NCBI GenBank assembly: GCA_963676725.1 | Contig: OY781463.1 | Coordinates: 5,084,001-5,148,000, forward strand | DNA: 64,000 bases | Direction of reading: 5' to 3' | Source of the DNA: G963662905 sp963676725 | GTDB taxonomy: Bacteria > Bacteroidota > Bacteroidia > Bacteroidales > WRLA01 | Translations under genes and position numbers: made by a program | Shown: piece after piece, positions 45,388 through 55,098 of the stretch | How positions within the stretch are numbered: the stretch's first letter is position 1 | How the letters are laid out: each line of letters begins with the position of its first letter | The notes under the pieces: model-generated | Databases searched by the model: none | Told to the model about the DNA's origin: nothing | The model's input: only the letters and a program-made list of their open reading frames with translations

Positions 45388-45513
45388 TGCAAAATAGAGT
45401 CGGAGACCGATCCTGATTTTTCACCAATGGAAGAGAGGGAAGAAGAAATGCGATAGCTGATCAAAAAACACCTTCGAGCCTGTGGGATATTACTTCTATA
45501 AACGCATTTTTTG

Positions 45514-45521
45514 TAAATTTG
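45514..45521 (+). promoter_or_regulatory. -7 promoter box of the plsC-like gene
   Basis: TAAATTTG ends 13 bp before the ATG at 45535. A TTC lies 17 bp upstream. Confidence 0.45.
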
Positions 45522-45534
45522 CTGTTGAACAAAA

Positions 45535-46287
45535 ATGAGTTCGATTATGAAAAAAATCCTTGCCTATATTTTGTCCCCGATTTTTTGGCTGACTTATGGC
45601 TTATTACTGGTTATTTTTCATCCTATTCAGCTTATATGTCATTGGATAGGAGGATATTCATTAAGAAAGAAATCAGTCGATTTCCTTAATTTTTTTCTCA
45701 TCTACAGCCCTATGATTATGGGTGCTCGTATCCGTTTAATTGGGTTTGAGCAAGTCCCGAAACAGGGTCCATTTATTATCGTTTCAAATCATCAGAGTTT
45801 TTTTGATATTCCACCGGTTGTTTGGGGTTTTAAAAAATATCATCCGCGTTATGTGTCCAAGAAAGAGCTGAGCAAAGGCATTCCGAGTGTTTCCTATAAT
45901 TTACGTCATGGAGGTTCTGCGCTTATCGAACGCAAAAACCCCAAGCAGGCAATAATGGAAATTGCCCGTCTGGGAAGGCTTATAGAAAAGGAAAAATGCA
46001 GTGCTAGTATTTTTCCGGAAGGGACACGTAGTAAAACCGGTCAATTGCGGAATTTTCAACATGCAGGAATTGCTGCATTGCTCAAAAAAGCGCCCAGTGC
46101 ACTTATTGTTCCCTTAGTAATTGATGGCAATAATCGCCTGATAAAGGAGGGGTATTTCCCTTTGCAATTTGGTGTTCAACTTAACTATAAAGTGTTGCCA
46201 CCAATAGACCCAAAAGGACGTGATCCAAAGGAACTGGCTCAGTCATTGCAGGAAATGATCAAGAATGAATTGGAACATTTGAAGTAA
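45535..46287 (+). CDS. 1-acyl-sn-glycerol-3-phosphate acyltransferase (PlsC-like)
   Basis: A 250 aa membrane-associated enzyme making phosphatidic acid. An N-terminal hydrophobic hairpin (residues ~8-60) precedes the H-x4-D motif in VSNHQSFFDIPPV near 84-96. The second motif FPEGTRSKTGQLRNFQHAG lies near 160-178, then APSALIVPLVIDG. All catalytic motifs are intact. A second ATG at 45547 is possible. The long repeat array starts 15 bp after the stop codon. Confidence 0.9.
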   Translation: MSSIMKKILAYILSPIFWLTYGLLLVIFHPIQLICHWIGGYSLRKKSVDFLNFFLIYSPMIMGARIRLIGFEQVPKQGPFIIVSNHQSFFDIPPVVWGFKKYHPRYVSKKELSKGIPSVSYNLRHGGSALIERKNPKQAIMEIARLGRLIEKEKCSASIFPEGTRSKTGQLRNFQHAGIAALLKKAPSALIVPLVIDGNNRLIKEGYFPLQFGVQLNYKVLPPIDPKGRDPKELAQSLQEMIKNELEHLK

Positions 46288-46302
46288 TCGTTCAAGGGAG
46301 AG

Positions 46303-47190
46303 TTTTTTTCACGCGAAGACGCAGAGACGCAAAGCCTTGATGGTGAATGTCTTGGATATAGAACCAAATTATTTATTGTATTGGTGAGAGATATTTTCAC
46401 GCAAAGGCGCTAAGGCGCAAAGCCTTGATGGTGATTGTTTTGGATATAAGAATAGAATCCTTGGTTTTTTCACGCAAAGTCGCAAAGCCTTAATGATGAT
46501 GGGTATTCTGGATTTAGAAGTGTGAGCCTTGGTGTGTTGGTGAGAGGGGTTTTCACGCGAAGGCGCTAAGGCGCAAAGCCTTGATGGTGACTGTTTTGGA
46601 TATAGAACCAAATTATTTATTGTATTGGTGGGAGATGGTTTCTCGCAAAGGCGCAAAGTCGCAAAGCCTTGATGGTGATTGTTTTGGATTAAGGAGTGTA
46701 AGTTTTAGTGTTTTGGTGGGAGATGGTTTCTCGCAAAGGCGCTAAGACGCAAAGCCTTGATGGTGATTGTTTTGGATTAAGGAGTGTAAGTTTTAGTGTT
46801 TTGGTGAGAGGGGGTTTCTCGCAAAGGCGCAAAGTCGCAAAGCCTTGATGGTGATTGTTTTGGATTAAGGAGTGTAAGTTTTAGTGTTTTGGTGGGAGAT
46901 GGTTTCTCGCAAAGGCGCAGAGACGCAAAGCATTGATGATGATGGGTATTCTGGATTTAGAAGTGTGAGCCTTGGTGTGTTGGTGAGAGGGGTTTTCACG
47001 CTAAGGCGCTAAGTTGCAAAGCCTTGATGGTGATTGTTTTGGATTAAAAAGTGTAGGTTTTAGTGTTTGGGTGAGAGGGGGTTTCTCGCGAAGGCGCTAA
47101 GACGCAAAGCCTTGATGGTGACTGTTCTGAATATAGAACCAAATTATTTATAGTGTTGGTGAGAGTGGTTTTCTCGCGAAGGAGCAAAGC
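46303..47190 (+). repeat. left half of ~85 bp directional repeat array (11 units)
   Basis: Eleven imperfect direct repeats. Each has TTTTCACGCAAAG, then one to three internal 8-mers of the form NCGCAAAG (for example GCGCTAAG, TCGCAAAG), then CCTTGATGGTGA and a 35-60 bp spacer. Spacers fall into a few classes that recur, so this is not a CRISPR. The last unit before the gene (about 47170-47200) is the most degenerate. Units are in the same orientation as the embedded gene. Confidence 0.88.
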
Positions 47191-47399
47191 CTTGATGCAG
47201 CCTATTCTGTGTAAAAGAAGCAATTATCATTAGCCGTCTTACTGCAAGAGAAAGGATTTTATTTATGCATGTCTTGGATAGAAAATAATCCATATATTTT
47301 TATTATGTTTTGAAAAAAATTGCCATCTTTGTTTTTGATCAGCAAGAATTCGATTCTTATCGTCTTAGCAGTATGTAATTTATAGTAAATATTTAAGGG

Positions 47400-47786
47400 A
47401 TGAGTAATATGACAGAAAATGAAATTGCAAAGATAATTGTCAATACAGCTTATGACATTCATGTAAAATTAGGTCCGGGATTACTAGAGTCTGTTTATGA
47501 AGAAATTCTTTATTTTGAATTAACGGAACAAGGGTTATATGTTGAAAGACAAAAACCAATTCCAGTTTTCTGGAAGAACATCAGAATGGAAATCGGCTTT
47601 AGAGCTGATTTGATTGTTGAAAAAAAAGTTATTGTTGAATTAAAATCTGTTGAAAGAATTGCTCCCGTGTATCCTAAGCAATTGCTGACTTATTTGAGAA
47701 TTTTGGATAATAGATTGGGATTGCTGATTAACTTCAATGAAAAATATATCAAAGACGGCATAAGCCGAGTTGTGAATGATTTATAG
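47400..47786 (+). CDS. GxxExxY family protein (PD-(D/E)XK-like nuclease fold)
   Basis: A 128 aa protein embedded in the repeat array. The defining motif GLLESVY (Gly27-x-x-Glu30-x-x-Tyr33) follows GPGLL in the N-terminal helix. FRADLIV (Asp70) and VIVELKSV (Glu80-x-Lys82) supply the metal-binding D...ExK set of PD-(D/E)XK enzymes. The remainder (PKQLLTYLRILDNRLGLLIN) fits the family. Function in vivo is not known. An alternative ATG at 47409 is possible. No clear promoter: CATCTTTG near 47325 is one base off consensus. Repeats border it on both sides within about 200 bp upstream and 30 bp downstream. Confidence 0.88.
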   Translation: MSNMTENEIAKIIVNTAYDIHVKLGPGLLESVYEEILYFELTEQGLYVERQKPIPVFWKNIRMEIGFRADLIVEKKVIVELKSVERIAPVYPKQLLTYLRILDNRLGLLINFNEKYIKDGISRVVNDL

Positions 47787-47811
47787 TGTGAAAGGGCTAT
47801 AAAACATTTAT

Positions 47812-48955
47812 TGCGAGATGGTTTCACTCAAAGCCGCAAAGCCTTGATGGTGAATGTTTTGGATATAGAACCAAATTATTTATTGTATTGGTGAGAGATA
47901 TTTTCACGCAAAGTCGCAAAGCCGCAAAGCATTGATGATGATGGGTATTCTGGATTTAGAAGTGTAAGTTTTAGTGTTTTGGTGGGAGATGTTTTCACGC
48001 AAAGGCGCAGAGACGCAAAGCATTGATGGTGAATGTTTTGGATATAGAACCAAATTATTTATTGTATTGGTGAGAGATATTTTCACGCAAAGGCGCAGAG
48101 ACGCAAAGCATTGATGATGATGGGTATTCTGGATTTAGAAGTGTAAGTTTTGGTGTTTTGGTGGGAGATGTTTTCACGCAAAGTCGCAAAGTCGCAAAGC
48201 CTTGATGGTGATGGTTTTGGATTAAGAAGTGTAAGTTTTGGTGTTTTGGTGGGAGATGTTTTCACGCAAAGTCGCAAAGTCGCAAAGCCTTGATGGTGAC
48301 TGTTTTGGATTAAGAAGTGTAAGTTTTGGTGTTTTGGTGGGAGATGTTTTCACGCAAAGTCGCAAAGCCTTGATGGTGATGGTTTTGGATTAAGAAGTGT
48401 AAGTTTTAGTGTTTTGGTGAGAGGGGTTTTCACGCAAAGGCGCAAAGTCGCAAAGCATTGCTGGTGATGGGTATTCTGGATTTAGAAGTGTGAGCCTTGG
48501 TGTGTTGGTGAGAGGGGTTTTCACGCGAAGGCGCTAAGGCGCAAAGCCTTGATGGTGATTGTTTTGGATATAAGAATAGAATCCTTGGTTTTTTCACGCA
48601 AAGTCGCAAAGTCGCAAAGCCTTGATGGTGAATGTTTTGGATATAGAACCAAATTATTTATTGTATTGGTGAGAGATATTTTCACGCAAAGGCGCAGAGA
48701 CGCAAAGCATTGATGGTGATGGGTATTCTGGATTTAGAGGTGTGAGCCTTGGTGTGTTGGTGAGAGGGGTTTTCACGCGAAGGCGCTAAGGCGCAAAGCC
48801 TTGATGGTGATGGGTATTCTGGATTTAGAGGTGTGAGCCTTGGTGTGTTGGTGAGAGGGGTTTTCACGCAAAGTCGCAAAGCCTTGATGGTGATGGTTTT
48901 GGATTTAGAAGTGTAAGTTTTAGTGTTTTGGTGGGAGATGTTTTCACGCAAAGTA
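47812..48955 (+). repeat. right half of ~85 bp directional repeat array (13 units plus fragment)
   Basis: Thirteen further units and a final fragment ending at the CACGCAAAG of 48950-48955. The spacer classes are the same as on the left, plus hybrid spacers that join the first half of one class to the second half of another (for example 47938-47990). The unit next to the gene (47820-47850) has the altered core CACTCAAAGCC. Minus-strand ORFs here (for example 48083-48277) are translation of the repeat, not genes. Confidence 0.88.
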
Positions 48956-49075
48956 ACTCATATCAATTAGATTGGCCTGATGATTGTTAGTCAAATAATT
49001 CTTTGTATTCCGTCAAAATTTTATGAAAGAAGAGAAATTTTTGTCATTTTTGCATCAAACCAAAAAACCACACTT

Positions 49076-49999
49076 ATGCCTTTTAAAAAGTATTTATTTT
49101 TTATAGCACTGATGACATTTAGCTATATTGCTAATGCACAGAACTCTAATATGACACTTTTTAGTGAAAACGGAGAACGTTTTTCTGTTGTTCTGAATGG
49201 GATTCTCCAAAATGCTTCCCCGGAAACAAATGTTCAGATCACCGGACTGCCGGCTCCATCCTATAAAGTGAAGATTATTTTTGAAAATCAGGAAATCCCG
49301 GATTTAGATAAAACAATATATTTTCAGGGCAGTGGCGTCGAAGCTACCTATCGGCTGATTCAAAACCGAAAAGGAAAATATGTGCTGCGCTTTTTCAATG
49401 AAGTGCCTCTTGCACAAGCACCCATTCGTCTGCCCGAAGAGAGAACTTATATTTATACAACAACCCCTGCTGTAGCCACAAGCGTTACTCAAACCACAAG
49501 CACTACTTTTACAGGAGTTCAGCCCACCGGGGATCATGTTTCAGTAGATGTAAATATGGCCGGCATTCAAATGAATATGGATGTCAATGTGAACGACCAA
49601 AGTCAAAGCTATAGCGAAACAACAACTACAACAACAACAGTTTACCAGGAGCAGCAGACCAATTATGTGCTTCCGGCTTATGACGGCCCTTATGGATGCC
49701 CCCGACCCATGTCGGATCCGGATTTTGCCGATGCAAAGAGGAGTATTGCCTCAAAAGATTTTAGTGACAGCAAAATGACTATGGCCAAGCAGATTATTGA
49801 TGTCAATTGCCTTTTAAGCAAGCAGGTAAAAGAGCTTATGAGTCTTTTTGATTATGAAGACGATAAGCTGGAAATCGCCAAATACGCCTATGGAAGCACA
49901 TTGGATTATAGGAATTATTATAAAGTCAACAATGCTTTTGAATATGAAATGAGTATTGAAGAATTGGACGAATATCTTCAGGGCTTTAGGCGAAATTAA
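49076..49999 (+). CDS. exported protein with C-terminal DUF4476 domain
   Basis: About 307 aa from the ATG at 49076, which starts a signal peptide (MPFKKYLFFIALMTFSYIAN, cleavage after AQ). The longer frame from 48980 would put 32 atypical residues before it. The N-terminal domain (residues ~22-120) is beta-rich. A low-complexity Thr/Gln segment (TTTTTTVYQEQQ near 185-200) acts as a linker. The last ~95 residues match DUF4476: PMSDPDFADAKRSIASKDFS, then VNCLLSKQVKELMSLFDYED. Function unknown. Confidence 0.8.
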   Translation: MPFKKYLFFIALMTFSYIANAQNSNMTLFSENGERFSVVLNGILQNASPETNVQITGLPAPSYKVKIIFENQEIPDLDKTIYFQGSGVEATYRLIQNRKGKYVLRFFNEVPLAQAPIRLPEERTYIYTTTPAVATSVTQTTSTTFTGVQPTGDHVSVDVNMAGIQMNMDVNVNDQSQSYSETTTTTTTVYQEQQTNYVLPAYDGPYGCPRPMSDPDFADAKRSIASKDFSDSKMTMAKQIIDVNCLLSKQVKELMSLFDYEDDKLEIAKYAYGSTLDYRNYYKVNNAFEYEMSIEELDEYLQGFRRN

Positions 50000-50064
50000 A
50001 CCCAATTTAAAAAACAGTTAAAAGGCGGTTTAGAATAGAGTGGCCGACTTTTATTATCTTTATA

Positions 50065-50121
50065 AGGTGTTCATTGAGCATCTAGGCTAAGGAATGAAAT
50101 TTAGTATATTTCAGTGGCTGT
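50065..50121 (+). repeat. dispersed intergenic repeat, copy on plus strand
   Basis: Matches the reverse complement of 7001-7058, sharing CTAAGGAATGAAATT and AGTATATTTCA. It lies between the convergent DUF4476 and peptidase genes. The next ~90 bp (50122-50215) is a stretch rich in TTCGA and CGAAG motifs with no gene. Confidence 0.6.
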
Positions 50122-50261
50122 CTTTTCGACCAAGGGATCGAAACGAAGAGAAGATCCTGCGGGCACTTCGGCTTCGCTTACTTCGACTAAGCTCAGCACA
50201 ATGCAGTGTCCCTTTTCTGCTTCGATTAGAATAGGTGTTTACTTGAATTCCTCAATAAAAT

Positions 50262-52442
50262 TTATTGTTCTTCCGTTAAATAGTAGAGTATAAAGTTATA
50301 CATATCAGCTTGTTCGCTAATCCGTTTTTTAAAGCTACTTTGAGCACCGTAATGGCCTGCAGATGTTTCTACATGCAATAAAACCGGATTTTTTTGTGCT
50401 TTTCTATTTTGAAGTTTGGCGGCAAATTTATAAGAATGCAGCGGCGGAACACGGTCGTCATTATCGGAGGTCATTATGAGTGTTGCCGGATAGTTTATTT
50501 CCTTCTTTATGTTGTGTAATGGGCTATATGATAATAAGTTATAAAATCCTGCTGAATCTTGGGTGCTCCCATATTCATCAGTATGGAGATGTCCGATGGT
50601 AAAGTTTTCGAAGCGCAGCATATCCATAGGGGCAACAATTGGGACAGCTACTTTAAACAGTTCTGGGCGCATAGTCATTGCCGCGCCAACAACGAGTCCG
50701 CCATTAGATGCTCCACTTATGGCAAGTTTCTCAGGGCTTGTATAATTGCTGTCGATAAGAAACTCTGCGGCAGCAATAAAATCCTTGAAGGAATTTTGTT
50801 TATTTATCCCTCTGCCATCGAGTGCCCAGGCTTTCCCTTTGTCACCGCCTCCACGGATATTTGCAAATGCAAAAATACCGCCCTGAGTGAGAAAATGAAC
50901 AATTCCCGGATTGAATGAAGGCATGGATATAGATCCAAATCCGCCATATGCCTTTAATAGTAAAGGATTATTCGCGTGCAGATCTGTTTTTTTGTGATAA
51001 ATAATAAATAAAGGCACTTTTGTGCCATCAAAGGAAGTGTATTCAAGCTCTTTTGTGGCAAAATTGGTATAATCAAAATTTACTGTAGTTGCCCTTAATG
51101 GTTTCATGCTAAAATCTTCTGTACTAAGCCTGTAAACCGCCTTAGGCTGTGTATATCCTGAATACGAAAAAAGAAGTTCTTTATCGTCTTTATTGCAATT
51201 AAACCCATTGGCATTGAACCCAAAAGGAAGTTGAATGGCTTCAAGAAGTTTTCCGTTCAGGTCGTAAAAGATAATTTGTTCTTTTCTGTTGGATAAGTAT
51301 AGGGCAATGATCCTATCTTTCAGCAAGATTGCATTCAATAGTAAGGCAGTTGAAAATTCGGGCACAACAATCTTCCATTCCCTTGGTTTTTGAGGGTTAA
51401 TCCTGATGATCATTCCGTTATTGTTATCCTTAAAAGAAGTAGCAAAAATACTGTCGTTATTATTTCCCAAAATTGTCAAATGTTCGTCGCCACTTAAACG
51501 TGTAATTAATGGGCGTAAGGCAGGGTTTTCTGCAGTAAAATCGATATAAAAAATATTCCAGATTCCTTTCTCTTCATCTGTTTCCTTAATGAAAAGATAG
51601 CGTTCATCTTCTGTAGTGAACGCGTTGAAATATGCCGTTGGGTTTTTTTTGCGCCGAAATATCAATTTGTCTTCAGATTGTGGCTGACCAATTTTGTGAT
51701 AATAAACCTCCTGGCCTTGAGTGCTCTTCATTCCTTGATCAGGATATCTGGAATAGTAAAACCCATCATCCTTCCATGAGATATTTGAGAATTTCACATG
51801 TTTGAGATGGTCTTCAAGATGATGACCAGTTCTCAGATTTACGACTTTAATTTCTTGCCAATCGCTGCCGTTCCTGCTAAACTGATATGCCAATAATTTG
51901 GAATTTCCTGATACAGAATAGTTATTGATACTTATATTATCCTTTGAGGAAATAAATCTGGGATCAACTAATATAGAAGGGTTATCATTTAGTAGTTTTT
52001 GATAGAATAATGCAGGAGCCCCAACATCATTAAAATAAGCATAGGTAAAATAGTACTCTCCATCTTTTTGGGGATTGTCGTACTTAACGTAAGAGTAGCG
52101 ATCAATCGCCTTATAGGCGTTCTGATGGAAAGCAATCTTTGCCAAAGCCTTGTCTGTTAATTTTTTTTGCCCTTCTAGCCAAGCGTCAAGCCTTTTGTCT
52201 TCAGGGTTTTCCAGCCAGCGGTATTCGTCATCTATACTTTTGGAAAAGTGGCTTTCTGTAACTATTTCTTTCGGGCATGCCGGATAAACAATGTCCTGAC
52301 AAAATGAAAGTGTGGGTATCAGAAGTAATAATATTGTAATAAGTTGTGTTATCGCGTCTTTGCTTATTGGATAATTTCTATTGAATATAATTGTTTTATT
52401 ATCAGTTGATAAAGGATTATTTGTTGTGTATAAAATTTTCAT
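50262..52442 (-). CDS. prolyl oligopeptidase family serine protease (S9A)
   Basis: A 726 aa peptidase. An N-terminal hydrophobic segment (ITQLITILLLLIPTLSFCQ near 32-50) suggests export, preceded by an unusually long ~30-residue N-region; a later start may be used. The N-terminal propeller begins PACPKEIVTESHFSKSIDDEY. The C-terminal alpha/beta hydrolase has the catalytic Ser in ISGASNGGLVVGA near 579, Asp in TSDNDDRVPP near 660 and His in VETSAGHYGAQS near 696. It would cleave short peptides after proline. It is monocistronic. Confidence 0.88.
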   Translation of the reverse strand: MKILYTTNNPLSTDNKTIIFNRNYPISKDAITQLITILLLLIPTLSFCQDIVYPACPKEIVTESHFSKSIDDEYRWLENPEDKRLDAWLEGQKKLTDKALAKIAFHQNAYKAIDRYSYVKYDNPQKDGEYYFTYAYFNDVGAPALFYQKLLNDNPSILVDPRFISSKDNISINNYSVSGNSKLLAYQFSRNGSDWQEIKVVNLRTGHHLEDHLKHVKFSNISWKDDGFYYSRYPDQGMKSTQGQEVYYHKIGQPQSEDKLIFRRKKNPTAYFNAFTTEDERYLFIKETDEEKGIWNIFYIDFTAENPALRPLITRLSGDEHLTILGNNNDSIFATSFKDNNNGMIIRINPQKPREWKIVVPEFSTALLLNAILLKDRIIALYLSNRKEQIIFYDLNGKLLEAIQLPFGFNANGFNCNKDDKELLFSYSGYTQPKAVYRLSTEDFSMKPLRATTVNFDYTNFATKELEYTSFDGTKVPLFIIYHKKTDLHANNPLLLKAYGGFGSISMPSFNPGIVHFLTQGGIFAFANIRGGGDKGKAWALDGRGINKQNSFKDFIAAAEFLIDSNYTSPEKLAISGASNGGLVVGAAMTMRPELFKVAVPIVAPMDMLRFENFTIGHLHTDEYGSTQDSAGFYNLLSYSPLHNIKKEINYPATLIMTSDNDDRVPPLHSYKFAAKLQNRKAQKNPVLLHVETSAGHYGAQSSFKKRISEQADMYNFILYYLTEEQ

Positions 52443-52467
52443 GTTCGCTCTATTTCTTTGTTTGATG

Positions 52468-52475
52468 CAAACATA
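52468..52475 (-). promoter_or_regulatory. -7 promoter box of the peptidase gene
   Basis: TATGTTTG on the minus strand, ending 25 bp before the ATG at 52442. Confidence 0.45.
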
Positions 52476-52630
52476 GCGAAATATACATTAATTTAACTGC
52501 TTTCTGTAAAATATTTTATTGAATAAATGTTCAATTCGCAGTATTCTTTCAGAATCATGTCAGCATAAACTAATGAAGATCATGCTTTAAATATTGTGAA
52601 TCAAAGCTTTGTGCGAGCATGGAATTGTAT

Positions 52631-52659
52631 AAAAAAAGCCACTCCAAAATGAAGTGGCT
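52631..52659 (-). terminator. terminator of the MacB-type ABC operon
   Basis: On the minus strand AGCCACT pairs with AGTGGCT around a 9 nt loop and is followed by seven T. It lies 21 bp after the stop of the last operon gene. Confidence 0.75.
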
Positions 52660-52680
52660 GCATGCATAAAAACCATCAAT

Positions 52681-53781
52681 TTACTGCATGGGTTTGCCCG
52701 AATTGGGTACTTTTATTTTGTCCTCTTTGCTTAGCCCTTCGATTATTTCGATATTTATCCCATCAGAAAGACCGGTTTTTAAGTAACGTTTTTCGTATTC
52801 CTGTGGCGCTTTTTCAATTTCTACATAAGCAGAGTCTTTGCCGTCAAAAAGCAGGAGGCTCTCTTTAATCTGTAGCACAGAATCGCGGCGTTCTAATTCA
52901 ATCGCTGCATTTGCACTATAATTTGCCCGAACAAAAATACTGTCACGCAAGGACACTTCTGCCTTTATTTTAAACTGTATGGCTCCGTTTTCTTCGGTGC
53001 CTTTTGGGGAAATATGCTCCAGGATCGCAACAAAACTTTCGTCTTCTAAGGCGCCGATTGTCAGGACCATTGGCATGCCTTCTTCAATTTTTCCCACCTC
53101 AGACTCATCTATATTTCCTTCAAAAATCATATCATTCATATCCGCTACGGTTGCAATAGTTGTTCCGGCATTAAATGTATTGCTTTCAATAACAGAATTG
53201 CCGATTTCAACAGGAATCTCAAGCACCATTCCCTCAATGGTTGATCGAATAAGTGTATTGCTGCTCTCATTGGCATTTTGCTTTTGTCCTTCGCGGATCA
53301 AAGCCAAATTGTCTTCAGCGGTTTCCACTTCTTGCACAGCATTATTATAAACTACTTCATAATCCTCAAACATGCTTTGTGAAATGACCTCTTTTTCGAG
53401 CAAGCCTTTATTGCGAGTATAATCTTTTTGGGCATCGGCTAATTGTATTTTTGCCCTTTTTAGTCGCGCTTCAGCTTCATTGAGCTGCACCATATTAGGA
53501 ATAATTTTCACGCGCGCAATCAGGGAGCCTTTTGTGATATGGTCGCCTTCTTCCACAAAAAGTTCATCAATAATTCCGGATACCTGTGGCTTAATTTCAA
53601 TTTCTTTACGAGGGATTACTGAGCCGGTAGCAGTAGTTTTTTTGATGATATCGCCAATTTCCGCCGTTTGCGATTCAAATACCAATGGTTTTTCCTGCGA
53701 TTTTTGAAACAGGAAATATATGGTATAAGCAAATGCTCCCAAAAGGATGATGGCAAAGAAAATTTTCAGGAATTTTTTCAT
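52681..53781 (-). CDS. HlyD/MacA-type periplasmic adaptor of an ABC exporter
   Basis: A 366 aa adaptor, last gene of a four-gene operon. An N-terminal anchor (residues 5-26) leads to lipoyl (SVIPRKEIEIKPQVSGIIDE; STIEGMVLEIPVEIGNSVIE), hairpin and beta-barrel parts. It would form the periplasmic bridge to an outer-membrane channel for the ABC exporter encoded upstream in the operon. No TolC gene is adjacent; the nearest is the RND-linked one at 19413. Confidence 0.88.
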   Translation of the reverse strand: MKKFLKIFFAIILLGAFAYTIYFLFQKSQEKPLVFESQTAEIGDIIKKTTATGSVIPRKEIEIKPQVSGIIDELFVEEGDHITKGSLIARVKIIPNMVQLNEAEARLKRAKIQLADAQKDYTRNKGLLEKEVISQSMFEDYEVVYNNAVQEVETAEDNLALIREGQKQNANESSNTLIRSTIEGMVLEIPVEIGNSVIESNTFNAGTTIATVADMNDMIFEGNIDESEVGKIEEGMPMVLTIGALEDESFVAILEHISPKGTEENGAIQFKIKAEVSLRDSIFVRANYSANAAIELERRDSVLQIKESLLLFDGKDSAYVEIEKAPQEYEKRYLKTGLSDGINIEIIEGLSKEDKIKVPNSGKPMQ

Positions 53782-53825
53782 AATTTATGCTTATTTAGTT
53801 TTTTCAATAATGTTTGTGTTTTCTT

Positions 53826-55088
53826 TTATTCGTCACGTAGTGCGTCAATGGGTTTTATACTCACAGCTCTTTTTGCGGGAATAAATCCGGCAATCATTCC
53901 GGCGACTACCAATACAATAAGTGCAGTCATTGCTTTATGAAAATCCACTTCTGGGTTTAAGAACATGGAAGAACCACCAGATTGTTTCAGTAGATAATTG
54001 ATTCCTTCTAGGATTGCAACTCCAAAAACCAAACCGGTGTAACCTGCTATAGTTGTGAGCATTACGGATTCGGTAATAATTTGGCTGATGACCATCCAGG
54101 GTGTTGCTCCAATTGCCCTTTGTACGCCAATTTCGCGTGTGCGTTCTTTCACCACAATCAGCATAATATTACTTACGCCAATCACGCCGGCCAGCAAAGT
54201 GCCGATACCCACAATCCAGATTAGGCCATTAATACCGGCAAAAAGTGTGGTCATTTTTTTGAATTGCAGTTCTACATTAAAAGAGCCGACAGCGCGTTCA
54301 TCTTCAGGGTGAACACTATGCCTCTTACGCATCAATGCCTTTGCTTTTTCTTCTACCTCAGATACCGACGCATCTTTTGCTGTGATGGAGTACCATCCAA
54401 CAACATTGCCATAATTATATGTTTTTTGAAGAGTAGTAAATGGGATGAACACCTGCTGATTGTCGTTGTCGGCTTGTTGGTCGGTTTTCCGTGATTTAAA
54501 ATAGCCAATGACTTTAAAATAGACTCCGTTTATACGTAGATAAGTTCCAATGGGATCTTCATCTTGCTCGTACATTTCATTAAAGACTCTCAGGCCAATA
54601 ACAGCCACTTTTCTTTTTTCTTTGATATCTAATTCATTAATAAAGCGTCCCTTGAGGATGTCAACGGGATCAATTCGGTTAAAGTCAGGATAATCTCCCT
54701 GTATACGGAACGCGCCTGTGCGCTCATTCCGCACTACATTATTGTTGCCATCACGGGTCCAGCCTTGCAAGCGTGGTGCGATATATTCAATTTCAGGAAT
54801 ATTGTTTTTCAGTGCTTCAGTATCCTCATTAGTAAAATTATAATTTCGTCCTCTTTTAAATCCTTTATATGGCATTGTAGTATTTTGGGTCCACATAAAG
54901 AAAGAGTTTGTGGCCATATCGCCCATTTCCTGACTAACGCCATTATTGAGACCGGTGCCTGCTCCCAGCATAATTATAAGCATAAAAATGCCCCAAAACA
55001 CTCCAAATGCGGTGAAGAAAGTGCGCCATTTATTTTTACTGAGTGCGCTGAAGATTTCCTGCCATGCGTCTAAGTCAAATAGTCTCAT
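53826..55088 (-). CDS. MacB-type ABC transporter permease (second)
   Basis: A 420 aa permease with one N-terminal helix, a large periplasmic domain (~60-280) and three C-terminal helices, the FtsX/MacB plan. WRTFFTAFGVFWGIFMLIIM opens it and NIMLIVVKERTREIGVQRAI with GATPWMVISQIITESV marks the coupling-helix region. It starts 10 bp after the related 55099-56331 gene, which suggests tandem duplication. Confidence 0.9.
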   Translation of the reverse strand: MRLFDLDAWQEIFSALSKNKWRTFFTAFGVFWGIFMLIIMLGAGTGLNNGVSQEMGDMATNSFFMWTQNTTMPYKGFKRGRNYNFTNEDTEALKNNIPEIEYIAPRLQGWTRDGNNNVVRNERTGAFRIQGDYPDFNRIDPVDILKGRFINELDIKEKRKVAVIGLRVFNEMYEQDEDPIGTYLRINGVYFKVIGYFKSRKTDQQADNDNQQVFIPFTTLQKTYNYGNVVGWYSITAKDASVSEVEEKAKALMRKRHSVHPEDERAVGSFNVELQFKKMTTLFAGINGLIWIVGIGTLLAGVIGVSNIMLIVVKERTREIGVQRAIGATPWMVISQIITESVMLTTIAGYTGLVFGVAILEGINYLLKQSGGSSMFLNPEVDFHKAMTALIVLVVAGMIAGFIPAKRAVSIKPIDALRDE

Positions 55089-55098
55089 AGTTCAGCTT

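Noticed and set aside
46369..48951. Several 60-95 aa minus-strand ORFs across the repeat array (for example 46369-46656, 48083-48277, 48682-48951)
   Set aside because: They are translations of the repeat unit itself (recurring RLCALAPSREN-like strings), start and stop at arbitrary units, and show no family features.
46303..48955. CRISPR array
   Set aside because: Repeats are long, imperfect and internally repetitive, and the spacers belong to a few recurring classes instead of being unique. No cas genes are present.
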